A program made the position numbers and the translations under genes. A stretch of 64,000 nt of DNA from Alteromonas sp. LOR (GTDB lineage: Bacteria > Pseudomonadota > Gammaproteobacteria > Enterobacterales > Alteromonadaceae). Position 1 is the first letter of the stretch. The number at the start of each line of letters is the position of its first letter. The stretch covers positions 186,628 to 250,627 of the forward strand of contig NZ_JQFW01000057.1 in NCBI RefSeq assembly GCF_000753865.1, in the 5' to 3' direction. Under the pieces are notes generated by a model. That model made no database searches, had not been told where the DNA came from, and worked only from the letters and a program-made list of their open reading frames with translations. Positions 1 to 8,350 of this stretch are shown in pieces.

Positions 1-1286
1 TGACCAGTAAGTCGCCTTATTTCTCTAAGGTCGTCTACAATAAGCACTTTTCCAGTCAACTTTAAATTTAAGTTAGCTGGCTCAACGATTGAAAGTTGAC
101 CTAAGGCAAGCTCTTCTATTGGCTGAGTACTTATATCCCCTGGGTTAATGTAAAAACTAAAGCTGCTGCCTTCTCCCATGCGAGAGGTCACTGAAATATC
201 ACCATCAAGTTTGCAGACCAACTCTTTACAAATTGCCAGCCCCAGGCCTGCACCGCCATGATTGGCACGCATCACATCTTCAATTTGTTCAAAGGGATGG
301 AAGATATTTTCAAGCTTATCAGGCGCCATACCAATACCGGTATCGTCCACGGTAAATCGCAACACGGTGTCTGGCTGAACAGACTGTTCTTCTAGCGCTA
401 GGTTGCCCGCCTCGGGGGTTTCAATTTCAATGGTAAGTGTAATGGTGCCGTTATCTGTAAATTTCACCGCATTGGTAATTAAATTGAGCAATATTTGGCG
501 AAGACGTGTTGGGTCTGTTTGGATAAACTCAGGCATCTTGGTTTTAGCAACCACATTGAGACTGAGCCCTTTGTCTTTCGCATTCAACTGCATCAAGGAA
601 TGTATATCGGTGAGAAATGACGCTAGGTTGACTCGCTTTACATTCAACTCAAGTTTGTCTGCCATGATGCGGGACATGTCGAGTAAGTCGTTAAGCAGGC
701 TCAAGAGGTGTTTACCATTAGAGTGAATAATTGATAACTCTTGCTGAAACGGACTATTTCTCGCGTCGTCAATCAATAGCTCTGTGTAGCCAAGTATTGA
801 AGTAAGTGGCGTTCTTAACTCATGACCCAAATGGGCAAGGAATTTATCCTTTGCTTTGTTTTTTTGCTCTACTTTATTACGTTCTATCCGCTCGTTTTCA
901 ATGTCTCTTCGAACGAGAGCATAGCGAATAGTTCGCATAAAGCGGGGTGATTCAATTTCGGACTTTTGTAAGTAATCTGCGGCGCCTGCGCGCATCACCA
1001 TTTCATCAACCATGGCGTCAGATTGACCCGTTAATATAACAACGGGTACGTTAAATTGATTTGCTTTTAAAATACTTAACACATCGAGCGCATTTTCTGC
1101 GCCCAATAAAAAGTCGAGCAAGCACAAATCGAAAGAGCGTTCTTTCAGCGCTTCTAATGCAGCATCGCTGTCGGTCACCCACGTCAACTCGAAATGTGTA
1201 GATTCGCACCGTTCTAGATAGTCAGAGGTAAGGAAGTAGTCATCTTCATCATCCTCAATCAATAGAATTTTTATTACCTCTGTCAT
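1..1286 (-). CDS. Hybrid sensor histidine kinase/response regulator (3' end cut by window)
   Basis: The reading frame starts with ATG at 1286 and runs off the left edge without a stop. It begins with a receiver domain (acidic pocket EDDEDD near residue 11, phosphoacceptor Asp58 in LLDF), followed by a HisKA domain with H-box HELRTPLTSI, then a HATPase_c domain (N box NLITNAVKF, G1 DDTGIGM, G2 GGAGLGLAI). A second receiver begins at the cut (VLIVDDLREIRRLTGH). There is no membrane segment, so it is a cytoplasmic kinase. The gap to the upstream single-domain receiver gene is only 11 bases, so the two are probably cotranscribed. I infer a phosphorelay hub that takes or gives phosphate to the neighbouring regulators; the signal is unknown. 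Confidence 0.93.
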   Translation of the reverse strand, partial: MTEVIKILLIEDDEDDYFLTSDYLERCESTHFELTWVTDSDAALEALKERSFDLCLLDFLLGAENALDVLSILKANQFNVPVVILTGQSDAMVDEMVMRAGAADYLQKSEIESPRFMRTIRYALVRRDIENERIERNKVEQKNKAKDKFLAHLGHELRTPLTSILGYTELLIDDARNSPFQQELSIIHSNGKHLLSLLNDLLDMSRIMADKLELNVKRVNLASFLTDIHSLMQLNAKDKGLSLNVVAKTKMPEFIQTDPTRLRQILLNLITNAVKFTDNGTITLTIEIETPEAGNLALEEQSVQPDTVLRFTVDDTGIGMAPDKLENIFHPFEQIEDVMRANHGGAGLGLAICKELVCKLDGDISVTSRMGEGSSFSFYINPGDISTQPIEELALGQLSIVEPANLNLKLTGKVLIVDDLREIRRLTG

Positions 1287-1297
1287 CTAGTACTCCG

Positions 1298-1750
1298 CTA
1301 CTCGTGTGGTAGTTCTACGAATTCAATCCAATAGCGACCAAGTGCTCGCATTAGGTCAACCAAACCCTCAAAATTCACTGGCTTGGTAATATACGAGGCA
1401 CAACCTAAGTCGTAGCCACGCAACATGTCTTCCTCTTCTTTCGAGGTGGTTAAAATAACCACGGGAATACTGCGCAGTTTAGGGTCGTTCTTCAGTTCTT
1501 GAAGTGCTTCGCGGCCATCTTTACGAGGCATATTCAAATCGAGCAAAATGAGACTTGGGCGCGGATACTTTTCGGCATCGGCGTATTTGCCTTCATGGCG
1601 CAAGAATTCAAGAAGCTCTACGCCGTCTTCAACACAAAAAAGTGTGTTTAAAACACGAGACTCTTTAAGTGCATCAACGGTGAGTAAACGATCATCCTCG
1701 TCATCATCGGCCATTAGTATATTTATTGATTGGGCTTGTTTACGCATCAT
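1298..1750 (-). CDS. Single-domain response regulator, Rcp1-like
   Basis: This is a stand-alone receiver domain of 150 residues with no output domain. The acidic pocket (MADDDEDD, about residues 13-20), phosphoacceptor Asp71 in LLDLNMPRKDG, and the Lys of ITKPVNF are all present. The EFLRHEGKY insertion before the phospho-Asp is typical of phytochrome-associated Rcp1-type receivers. I chose the ATG at 1750 because GGAG lies nine bases upstream; an in-frame ATG at 1765 is also possible. It slightly overlaps the end of the upstream CHASE3 kinase gene, so the two are translationally linked and are a likely cognate pair. Such proteins usually relay phosphate or act by protein contact. Confidence 0.92.
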   Translation of the reverse strand: MMRKQAQSINILMADDDEDDRLLTVDALKESRVLNTLFCVEDGVELLEFLRHEGKYADAEKYPRPSLILLDLNMPRKDGREALQELKNDPKLRSIPVVILTTSKEEEDMLRGYDLGCASYITKPVNFEGLVDLMRALGRYWIEFVELPHE

Positions 1751-3254
1751 GCGAAGACTCTCCATTTTCGTTATCTGAGCCGAAAGGCTCGCTGTCTAGG
1801 GGTAATATTATATCGAACTTAGCGCCTTTACCGGGTTCGCTGGTGGCGGCTATGGTTCCGTTATGTCTTTCTACAATCCGTCGGCACACCGCAAGTCCAA
1901 TCCCGGTGCCCTTATATTCACTTCTACCGTGCAACCGCTGAAATGGGGCAAATATTTTTTCGGCAAAAGATTGCTCAAAGCCAATGCCATTGTCAGTAAC
2001 GGTAATTTTGATCCATTGATACTCATCAGACTTCAGTAATGTGCTTTGCTCATCACTGGTAAGGTCGTTACAGGTTATGTCTATAACTGGTGCCACGTCG
2101 GCTGGCTGAAATTTAAGTGCATTAGAGATAAGGTTCAGAAATAGTTGCTCTAACTGCGATTTATCACCACGAATACCCGGCATGTCTGCCACGTTGACTT
2201 GTGCAGACTTTTCTTCAATTGCGATTTCAAGGTCGCTCAACACACCAGAGAAAATGGTGTTTAGCTCTACGTCTACAAAATCCTTTCCGCGGGTGGAAAC
2301 GCGAGAGAATGAAAGCAAATCTGAAATGAGCATAGACATACGCTCAGCAGCGTTAAGCATTCTCGCGAGAAAGTCTTTGCCTCGCTCATCAATCACATCG
2401 CCATAGCCAGACTCTATTCTATTGCCGAAAGCGCGGATTTTTCTTAAAGGTTCTTGAAGATCATGCGAGGCGACAAAAGCAAAGTCTTCTAATTCCCTGT
2501 TGCTTCTCGCAAGTTCATCGGAATATACACTTAACTCTTGAGTGCGCGCTGCTATTTTGGCCTCTAATTCTTCGTTAATCCCTTCAAGATCAGACTGGTG
2601 TTTTTCGTTTTCTCTGGCATTAACCTTAAGCAGCAAAAAGATGGTGACAATAAGAAGTAGGGTAGTGGCTGAAGAAATAATTAACGTATTGACGGAGTCG
2701 CGACGCAGTTTCATCAAGCTAGCCAAGTGAGTCCCTTGGATATCTCGCTCAGAACTGTCTACTTCTTCAAACACACGCTCAAATTGATTGTACAAACGTA
2801 AACCGCGGTCAGAACGCAAAAGGTCGGTGGCCTGGGCGCGCTGGTCTGAACGAGCTAGCTCTACAATCTCGACCATACTATTGATTTTCTGTTTGGTTAA
2901 AACAAGCAATTCACTTATTCGGTCATTTTGTTCGGGGGTGTCTGAGGCAAACGCGCTGACTTCCACTTCTTCAGCGACAGATGAAAACGTATTAAGCGTT
3001 TCGGTGTACTCCATCAAATAGGCTTCATCACCGGTGAGTAAATAGCCTCTTTGCCCTGATTCTGCACGAAGTAACGCAACATGAAGCTTGTTAACGGCGC
3101 TAATAATACGATTTGTACTGAACAATTTTGCTTCAAGTGCAGATAAGTCGTCTAACGTGTCTACAACGTAAAATGAATTCGCGGTTATAACCGCTATCAC
3201 CAACACTACCATCAATATCCAGCTATAGAGGGACGACAGAATTTTGTTAATCAT
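1740..3254 (-). CDS. CHASE3-domain sensor histidine kinase
   Basis: A membrane kinase with an N-terminal transmembrane helix (about residues 8-28), a helical CHASE3 sensor with the signature RAESGQRGYLLTG, a second transmembrane helix (about 190-210), a short coiled coil, a HisKA domain with H-box SHDLQEPLRKI (His264) and a HATPase_c domain (NLISNALKF, DNGIGF, GTGIGLAV). The H-box and CHASE3 combination is the class that pairs with Rcp1-like receivers, and such a receiver is encoded immediately downstream with overlap. In-frame starts also exist at 3263 (ATG) and 3278 (GTG); I chose 3254 because it overlaps the upstream stop by only eight bases. The ligand is unknown. Confidence 0.92.
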   Translation of the reverse strand: MINKILSSLYSWILMVVLVIAVITANSFYVVDTLDDLSALEAKLFSTNRIISAVNKLHVALLRAESGQRGYLLTGDEAYLMEYTETLNTFSSVAEEVEVSAFASDTPEQNDRISELLVLTKQKINSMVEIVELARSDQRAQATDLLRSDRGLRLYNQFERVFEEVDSSERDIQGTHLASLMKLRRDSVNTLIISSATTLLLIVTIFLLLKVNARENEKHQSDLEGINEELEAKIAARTQELSVYSDELARSNRELEDFAFVASHDLQEPLRKIRAFGNRIESGYGDVIDERGKDFLARMLNAAERMSMLISDLLSFSRVSTRGKDFVDVELNTIFSGVLSDLEIAIEEKSAQVNVADMPGIRGDKSQLEQLFLNLISNALKFQPADVAPVIDITCNDLTSDEQSTLLKSDEYQWIKITVTDNGIGFEQSFAEKIFAPFQRLHGRSEYKGTGIGLAVCRRIVERHNGTIAATSEPGKGAKFDIILPLDSEPFGSDNENGESSHDA

Positions 3255-3483
3255 CAGACCCATCCGATGCAGACTCACCCATCTTTAAGGTCATTTCAGC
3301 TAGCGTATTGCTACAATCTTTTGCGCTTGCAATTATCTTGTCTAATGCTTCAAGAGCTTTCTGAGGTGGGATATCGCCATTGAGCGCCATTTTCACTAAC
3401 TCCGCCTGCATCGAAATGCGATTTAGCGGTTTACGAGCGTCGTGTACAAAAACGCTCATGGTCGAAAATTCTTCGTCAGTCAT
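3247..3483 (-). CDS. Orphan histidine phosphoacceptor (DHp/HisKA)-like small protein
   Basis: A 78-residue protein with an H-box-like sequence, VHDARKPLNRI (His14), followed by an amphipathic helix, a short turn and a second helix rich in Ala, Leu and Lys. This is the size and layout of the dimerisation/phosphotransfer hairpin of histidine kinases, but with no ATPase domain. It lies 13 bases after the NtrC-type regulator gene and just upstream of, and overlapping, the CHASE3 kinase gene, so it is an operon member. It could be a phosphotransfer intermediate or a phosphatase-like partner that dimerises with a kinase. It could also be a decayed kinase fragment, though the frame is clean and coupled to its neighbours. 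Confidence 0.75.
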   Translation of the reverse strand: MTDEEFSTMSVFVHDARKPLNRISMQAELVKMALNGDIPPQKALEALDKIIASAKDCSNTLAEMTLKMGESASDGSDD

Positions 3484-3496
3484 TCTATTTGGCCTT

Positions 3497-4831
3497 TTAC
3501 TGCTCGTCTTTAGTCAAATCGCCGTAGGCATGCAGTCGGTTGTAAAGCGTTTTAGTGCTGATGCCTAGCATTTCAGCTGCCATTGTCTTATTGCCATTCA
3601 CTTTTTCAAGCGTGGCGTAGATAAGCTCTTTTTCTACATCCTCAATAGTTCGGCCTGCTTGCAAAGAGGGCGTAGTGCTTTGCTTTTGTGCAAACGGAGA
3701 TTCAATAGTTTTTGGCAGCTCCAATACATTACTTTCTGGATCGCTCATTATTGCCGCGCGGTGAACAAAGTGGCGAAGCTCTCGTACGTTGCCCGGCCAA
3801 TCGTAGGCCTGAAGAGTGTCAAGCTGGGTGTCGTCCCATTTAAATTTGGCATTGTTGTCTTTGTTAAACTCTTCAATGAAGGTTTTTGCAAGAAGAGCAA
3901 TATCTTCTTTTCTTTCGCGAAGCGGTGGAATGGTAATGGGGAATACGGCTAGTCTGAAGTAGATGTCTTCTCGCAACACCTTGCTTTGCGCAATCTCTTC
4001 CATGGTTCTGTTAGTGGCTGATACAACGCGACAATTGACGGGAATGGTTTTGGTACCCCCAACGCGTATTACCACTTTATTTTCTAAAACACGCAGTAAA
4101 TTAGGCTGCATATCGATTGGCATTTCGGTAATTTCATCTAAAAACAGCGTGCCGCTTTCTGCTTGTTCAAATACACCTTCTTTGCGGCCCACAGCGCCAG
4201 TAAAAGCGCCTTTCTCGTGGCCAAATAGCTCACTGGCAATTAACTCTTTAGAAAACGCACCACAGTTAGTCGCCACATAGGCGCCCTCACTGTCTGATGC
4301 TTTATGAATTGCCGCAGCGACCACTTCTTTACCTACACCACTTTCCCCTAGCAGCATGACGTTTGCACTGGTTTTACTCACTCGCGATATTAGCTTGTAA
4401 AGATCTTTCATTGCCGGCGATTCACCGATAAGAAGGTCGAAGTGCTTTTCAATTTTTGCTTTTTTCGGTGCGGCCTTTTCTGATTTTTTCGTTAATACTG
4501 CTTCTATGTCTTCTCGTTGAATCGGTTTAACAAGATAGTCAATATTTGGTCCGCACAGTCCTTTAATAACGCTTTTTACTGATGGGTGACCGGTAATGAG
4601 TGTCACACGAGGGCGCTTTTCTAATTCGTCTAATTCGTCGAACAAGTGGGCTCCGCTGCCGTCTGGCAACATGAAGTCGAGTAAGATATGGTCGAATGTT
4701 TCTTTTTCTAGCCAGTTTCTTGCTTCTTGAAGCGTAGCCGCCGTGAGCACTTCGTGCCCCAAAAACTCAATAATGGTACAAGCTACTTCTGTAAATTCGG
4801 CGTCGTCGTCGACAAGTAATACGGTAAGCAC
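3497..4831 (-). CDS. NtrC-family sigma-54-dependent response regulator
   Basis: Three domains are visible in order: a receiver (Asp52 in LLDFMLPDG), an AAA+ sigma-54 activation domain (Walker A GESGVGKE at 162-169, GAFTGA loop at 208-213, Walker B LFLDEI, arginine-finger region) and a Fis-type helix-turn-helix at the C-terminus (GNKTMAAEMLGISTKTLYNRL). The length of 444 residues is normal. All sigma-54 contact and ATPase motifs are intact, so it should activate sigma-54 promoters when phosphorylated. It is the first gene of the minus-strand signalling cluster and its likely kinase partners follow it. I found no convincing -24/-12 site in the long gap upstream, so its targets may be elsewhere. 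Confidence 0.95.
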   Translation of the reverse strand: MLTVLLVDDDAEFTEVACTIIEFLGHEVLTAATLQEARNWLEKETFDHILLDFMLPDGSGAHLFDELDELEKRPRVTLITGHPSVKSVIKGLCGPNIDYLVKPIQREDIEAVLTKKSEKAAPKKAKIEKHFDLLIGESPAMKDLYKLISRVSKTSANVMLLGESGVGKEVVAAAIHKASDSEGAYVATNCGAFSKELIASELFGHEKGAFTGAVGRKEGVFEQAESGTLFLDEITEMPIDMQPNLLRVLENKVVIRVGGTKTIPVNCRVVSATNRTMEEIAQSKVLREDIYFRLAVFPITIPPLRERKEDIALLAKTFIEEFNKDNNAKFKWDDTQLDTLQAYDWPGNVRELRHFVHRAAIMSDPESNVLELPKTIESPFAQKQSTTPSLQAGRTIEDVEKELIYATLEKVNGNKTMAAEMLGISTKTLYNRLHAYGDLTKDEQ

Positions 4832-5499
4832 GTGAGATTCCCTCTTTATCTATTCCATAGGTATGAAAACTGGAACAATATCAATTATATAATTTCGCAT
4901 TAAGACAAAAGTCTACCATTAAGTATGGAAGAAGTGACCTCTGCATTGTAATTTTATTTAATGCCTTGGAATGTGAACATAAAACACGCAACGGTATTAC
5001 CGTCAGCTTATAACCTTTACCCGAAGGCATGTTGGTGTTTTGGCTCGAATTTTATTTGTCATGCCACAAGCACTATTTTGAAAGGGAGTTTTGCAAAAAT
5101 CATTCCCTTTGCTGTGGTTTTACTCGCGACCTTTTTTATCTGTTTTTTAGGTGCGGTAGCAAGAAAGGTATAAGAGCGGTTATGAGTGGTGTAATCGCAA
5201 GCATACCAACAAAGGGCTAATATAGGGCGAAGAGCATATAGGCAAGGGCGTTTGTGGAACGTCCTAACGCGTTTTAGATAGACCAAAACGGCACAACTCG
5301 TCGCGCGTGTTGCGCATTATGTGGCTAGCTATTATTTACTTATCGCCTAATCATTAGCTAAATATCGACGATATGTGAGCTCGTTACTAGCAAAGCATGC
5401 CTATTGAAACGGGCAATACAACTGCTAAGAAAAGTGACTTTCACCAATAGCGTGACAATATTACTCGGTGGTTTGAAAATATTACCCGCTTTGTATTAG
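4832..5499. other. Gene-poor intergenic stretch
   Basis: About 670 bases separate the NtrC-type gene from the LysR gene that follows it on the same strand. Several short open frames occur on both strands. The best, 4961-5173 on the plus strand, would end in one hydrophobic helix followed by a basic tail, but it has no clear ribosome binding site and no recognisable relative. I see no tRNA, strong terminator or repeat here. It probably holds the promoter of the signalling cluster. Confidence 0.5.
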
Positions 5500-6432
5500 T
5501 TACGTATCGTCCTTAATACAATCCCAATCCATAAAGTCAGAGGTGGGCAGCTGCATTGTCTGATAGCGAAGTTCGCCAATGAAGGCTCTTGCGGCTGGAC
5601 CTAGTGCGTCGCCATCTTCAAAAGATAAATAAAGCAGTGCCTTTCTTAGCGCCGCATTATTATTAAGTGGTAACGGCTTTAACAATCCGCTTTCGAGCTC
5701 ATTTTTTATAATAGCTATTGGTAGCCATGCAAACCCAAGCCCTTGAGCAATAATATCAACCGACGTTCTTATATGGCTTACGGTCCAGCGCTGCTCAGCG
5801 CCAAGCCAACCTGCATCTACTTTGCGTTCTGCCGATGAATCGCGAACTACAATTTGCCTGTGAGATTTCAAATCTTCGAGGGTTAGGGTGCGGTTGAGTT
5901 GATGAAGGGGATGGTCTTTATGTGCCACCGCCGCGAATTCTATTTCGCAAAGGTCCTCACTGAAACCACTGGGGTATAAGAAGGGAGAAATGCCAATGTC
6001 TACATTCCCGCTTGAGAGTAAGGTATTACTGCCGCTTAGCACCGTCTCTTCTAATTCCACGCGCAAAAGAGGGAACTCCTCAGAAACTTTATTAAGCACA
6101 TTATAAAGAAGGTGTGAGGGGAAAATGATGTCTACTGCTACTCGCAACGTGGTCTCGGTGCCTGAGCGAAGGCTATGCGCAATGGACTCAAGTTTCTGAG
6201 CCTCATCAAGAAGAAAAGTGGCTCTGCGGTACATTACCTCTCCCTGGGGGGAGAGTTTGACCTTGCGACCACTGTTCTCAAATAGCACCACGCCTATGGC
6301 ATTTTCTAGCTTTTGAACAGCATGATGGACACTGGATTGGCTCTTATGTACCACCAAAGACGCTTGATTAAAGCCGCCAGCATCCACCACGGCTTTAAAC
6401 ATTCTCCACTGCTCTAACGTTGACTTCAGCAT
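5500..6432 (-). CDS. LysR-family transcriptional regulator
   Basis: A 310-residue LysR-type regulator. The N-terminal winged helix-turn-helix is clear (FNQASLVVHKSQSSVHHAVQ, about residues 20-40), followed by the linker helix and a two-lobed periplasmic-binding-protein-like effector domain (VDIGISPF, then VDIIAQGLGFAWLP near residue 240). The effector is unknown. It lies 54 bases downstream of the rhodanese gene on the same strand, so the two could share a transcript. The window gives no divergent target gene, which is the usual clue to a LysR regulator's function. Confidence 0.92.
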   Translation of the reverse strand: MLKSTLEQWRMFKAVVDAGGFNQASLVVHKSQSSVHHAVQKLENAIGVVLFENSGRKVKLSPQGEVMYRRATFLLDEAQKLESIAHSLRSGTETTLRVAVDIIFPSHLLYNVLNKVSEEFPLLRVELEETVLSGSNTLLSSGNVDIGISPFLYPSGFSEDLCEIEFAAVAHKDHPLHQLNRTLTLEDLKSHRQIVVRDSSAERKVDAGWLGAEQRWTVSHIRTSVDIIAQGLGFAWLPIAIIKNELESGLLKPLPLNNNAALRKALLYLSFEDGDALGPAARAFIGELRYQTMQLPTSDFMDWDCIKDDT

Positions 6433-6486
6433 ACTTCAACCGTTCTTATATAAACAATAAACTCGAGTATATACAGTTCTTTGCAT

Positions 6487-6837
6487 TTATGTGCGGTGAA
6501 CTTGTTTGATGGTTGCTAACGAACAGGTAATAACAGATATATTTTCGTAGCCCATTTTTATGAGTTGTTCAGCAGAAAGCTTAGCTCGTGCCCCTGATGC
6601 GCAATGCAGGTAGATGGGTTTTGCTGCATCCTTTTCAAGCTCTAGCATTTTCATTTCCAATATGCCTCGTGGAATATGAAGTGAGGCGTCTACATGGTTT
6701 TCTGCCACTTCCGCTGGCTCCCTAACATCAACTAATAGCCCTTGGTTAGTTTTCATTTCGTCTGCGGCCTCTTTTGCCGAGACAATTCGAATATCTACAT
6801 CAATATTTTCTAAACGTGTTTTTACATCAATCAGCAT
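6487..6837 (-). CDS. Rhodanese-like sulfurtransferase domain protein
   Basis: A single rhodanese domain of 116 residues. The active-site loop HCASGAR holds the catalytic Cys79 and Arg84 of the CxxGxR form, and the DVREPAEV signature precedes it. Rhodaneses move sulfane sulfur through a Cys persulfide to acceptors such as glutathione or cyanide. The ATG at 6837 is chosen because GGA sits seven bases upstream; a TTG at 6849 is also in frame. The gene is divergent from an ArsR regulator with a YgaV/BigR-type cysteine pair, and palindromes lie in the shared promoter region, so I infer induction by sulfide or persulfide. It is cytoplasmic, with no signal peptide. Confidence 0.92.
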   Translation of the reverse strand: MLIDVKTRLENIDVDIRIVSAKEAADEMKTNQGLLVDVREPAEVAENHVDASLHIPRGILEMKMLELEKDAAKPIYLHCASGARAKLSAEQLIKMGYENISVITCSLATIKQVHRT

Positions 6838-6862
6838 TTTACTTTCCAAAAATTAATATAAG

Positions 6863-6878
6863 TATAAACTAATTTATA
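6863..6878. promoter_or_regulatory. Palindromic operator candidate next to the rhodanese gene
   Basis: TATAAACTAATTTATA is a perfect dyad with a four-base centre. It lies about 26 bases upstream of the rhodanese start. Its AT-rich form and length match what is known of ArsR/SmtB-family operators, and a related dyad sits near the regulator gene at 6949-6964. Binding by the adjacent ArsR protein is inferred. Confidence 0.55.
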
Positions 6879-6948
6879 GTTATGATTTCTCTGAGACAAG
6901 ATAATATCGCTATTTTAGCGTCTATTTTAACTGTTTTGTCAGAAAAAC

Positions 6949-6964
6949 TTATACTTTAGTATAA
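6949..6964. promoter_or_regulatory. Palindromic operator candidate upstream of the ArsR gene
   Basis: TTATACTTTAGTATAA is a perfect 6-4-6 dyad, 47 bases upstream of the ArsR start codon. It shares the TATA(A/C)-N4-(T/G)TATA arrangement with the dyad at 6863-6878. This is consistent with autoregulation plus control of the divergent rhodanese gene. Confidence 0.6.
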
Positions 6965-7011
6965 TAAAGCGGTAGATTCGTGGTTAAAGTTAATGTCATT
7001 AGGAAGCCCTT

Positions 7012-7323
7012 ATGTCTGAAGAAGTTGTGTTAAGCCCAAGCGAGATGATGGAACATTCTGCCGAAGCAGAGTTTTTTCTAAAGCAATTTGCGAACAAGAC
7101 TAGGCTCATGATCCTTTGTTCTCTCCTTAAGCAAGAGAAGTCTGTGTCTGAATTGTTGCAAGTTGTAAGCGTTTCACAGCCTGTTATATCGCAGCACTTA
7201 GCGTTGTTGCGCGAGTCGAATATGGTGGCGACGAGAAGGGAAGGTCAAACTATTTTCTATCGTTTGTCTGATGAAAGAGTGAAGCGCTTAATTGCGCTTA
7301 TGTATGAATTTTTCTGTGAATAG
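7012..7323 (+). CDS. ArsR-family regulator, YgaV/BigR/SqrR-like thiol persulfide sensor
   Basis: A 103-residue winged-helix repressor of the ArsR/SmtB family (recognition region VSQPVISQHLALLRES). It lacks the classic alpha-3 metal box (ELCVCDL). It has two cysteines, Cys36 in the MILCSLL helix and Cys102 in the C-terminal FFCE. The 66-residue spacing equals that of the redox pair of SqrR (C41/C107) and BigR (C42/C108), and Escherichia coli YgaV also ends with a VYCP tail. Members of that group sense sulfide or persulfide through disulfide or polysulfide bridges. The divergent rhodanese supports this. The start has AGGAAG six bases upstream. Metal sensing is the less likely alternative. Confidence 0.85.
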   Translation: MSEEVVLSPSEMMEHSAEAEFFLKQFANKTRLMILCSLLKQEKSVSELLQVVSVSQPVISQHLALLRESNMVATRREGQTIFYRLSDERVKRLIALMYEFFCE

Positions 7324-7358
7324 AAGTAGGGCGTGTGGATTTTTACTGCACGCCAACA

Positions 7359-7390
7359 CTGCGTCCACTAATAAGCGGACGCAGTTTTTT
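7359..7390 (+). terminator. Rho-independent terminator after the ArsR gene
   Basis: A perfect 8-bp stem (CTGCGTCC/GGACGCAG) with a 10-base loop is followed by six T residues. It lies 36 bases past the ArsR stop and just before the convergent PRC-barrel gene. Confidence 0.88.
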
Positions 7391-7399
7391 ACGCTCGTT

Positions 7400-8143
7400 T
7401 TAAGTCTCAGTAATTTGCGCGATAAGTGCAGCAATGTAATGCCCATCACCTAACTTGTCATTATCCACTTCGGGACGTTGTACTAAATCGTCATGACTTA
7501 AGTTTACCGCAACATGGTGTGCCGCCCAGTCAATTTCTTTAATGTCGCTAGGTAACAATGCCAAATGTTTGCCGCCTGGCAGCCAGTTGTTGGTATCCAC
7601 CACTAGCATAACCAATTGCCATGTTTTCGTATCGATTAGAAAATCACTAATATGACCTACCTTATCGTCGGTAGTCGCAACTTCATAACCATCAATTTCG
7701 CCGCATGCGCGTAAATGATTAGTTGAATTTGATGGAAGCGCGCTCTCTGCCTCTTCATCGGTGGGTGAAGTCACCAATTCGTTAGGGTGTGCGTATTCCC
7801 CCCATGCTCCGGGACCAATCCAGTAATAGCCATAGCCAAAATACTTGAACAAATGCTCCTCATACTCTCGAGAAACCGGCTTGTGTTCGTCAATCGATGG
7901 GCTATTTTTAAGGGTGTCGACGGTCATGTCTACGTGTACGCTTTCCTCTTCAACATCAACCTGAGATACTGATACCGGAGATATCACTACCTTTCTGCTC
8001 AACGGTAACCAAGTGTTGGTATCTGCTACTAAGTAGCGTGTTGTATAGGTTTCATCGTCAAAGAGGATATCTTTTATGCCGCCAATCTTGTCATCTGTGG
8101 CATGTATAGAATATTGGGTGAGTTGTTTTGAACTTATAATCAT
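7400..8143 (-). CDS. Tandem PRC-barrel domain protein
   Basis: A 247-residue protein with two similar halves. Both contain the PRC-barrel pattern: a short beta start, DDKIGxIKD/DDKVGHISD, a strand with RYLVADTNTWLP or VMLVVDTNNWLPGGK, and a strand-ending valine-rich segment. The middle holds an aromatic segment (YFGYGYYWIGPG). PRC-barrels occur in photosynthetic reaction-centre H subunits, RimM and many stress-linked bacterial proteins; the exact role here is unknown. The start is well supported by GGAGG before the ATG. No signal peptide or membrane helix is present. I would call it a stress-associated PRC protein only tentatively. Confidence 0.85.
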   Translation of the reverse strand: MIISSKQLTQYSIHATDDKIGGIKDILFDDETYTTRYLVADTNTWLPLSRKVVISPVSVSQVDVEEESVHVDMTVDTLKNSPSIDEHKPVSREYEEHLFKYFGYGYYWIGPGAWGEYAHPNELVTSPTDEEAESALPSNSTNHLRACGEIDGYEVATTDDKVGHISDFLIDTKTWQLVMLVVDTNNWLPGGKHLALLPSDIKEIDWAAHHVAVNLSHDDLVQRPEVDNDKLGDGHYIAALIAQITET

Positions 8144-8302
8144 CTTTGCGCCTCCTTTGCTCGGCTGATAAGAAAAAATAGGCTGCCGTTACGTTAAGCA
8201 TGCATTATTTTCTCTATAATAAGTGTAGTCACTTCTATCTATAAAACATCATGTTTGTAATTTGTTCTGCTGACTTCTTGATTGAGATCATTTTACCCAA
8301 AC

Positions 8303-8333
8303 GAAAAAGCCCGCAAATTTGCGAGCTTTTTTA
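8303..8333 (-). terminator. Bidirectional terminator hairpin downstream of maoP
   Basis: A near-perfect inverted repeat (AAGCCCGCAAA/TTTGCGAGCTT with one mismatch) is flanked by A and T runs on both sides, so it can terminate transcription from either direction. On the minus strand it follows the maoP stop by about 18 bases. Confidence 0.8.
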
Positions 8334-8350
8334 ATACGTTATGTTGAGGT

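Noticed and set aside
4961..5286. Overlapping short open frames on both strands between the NtrC-type and LysR genes, one ending in a hydrophobic helix
   Set aside because: No ribosome binding site, no recognisable family and mutual overlap; more likely chance frames in intergenic DNA.
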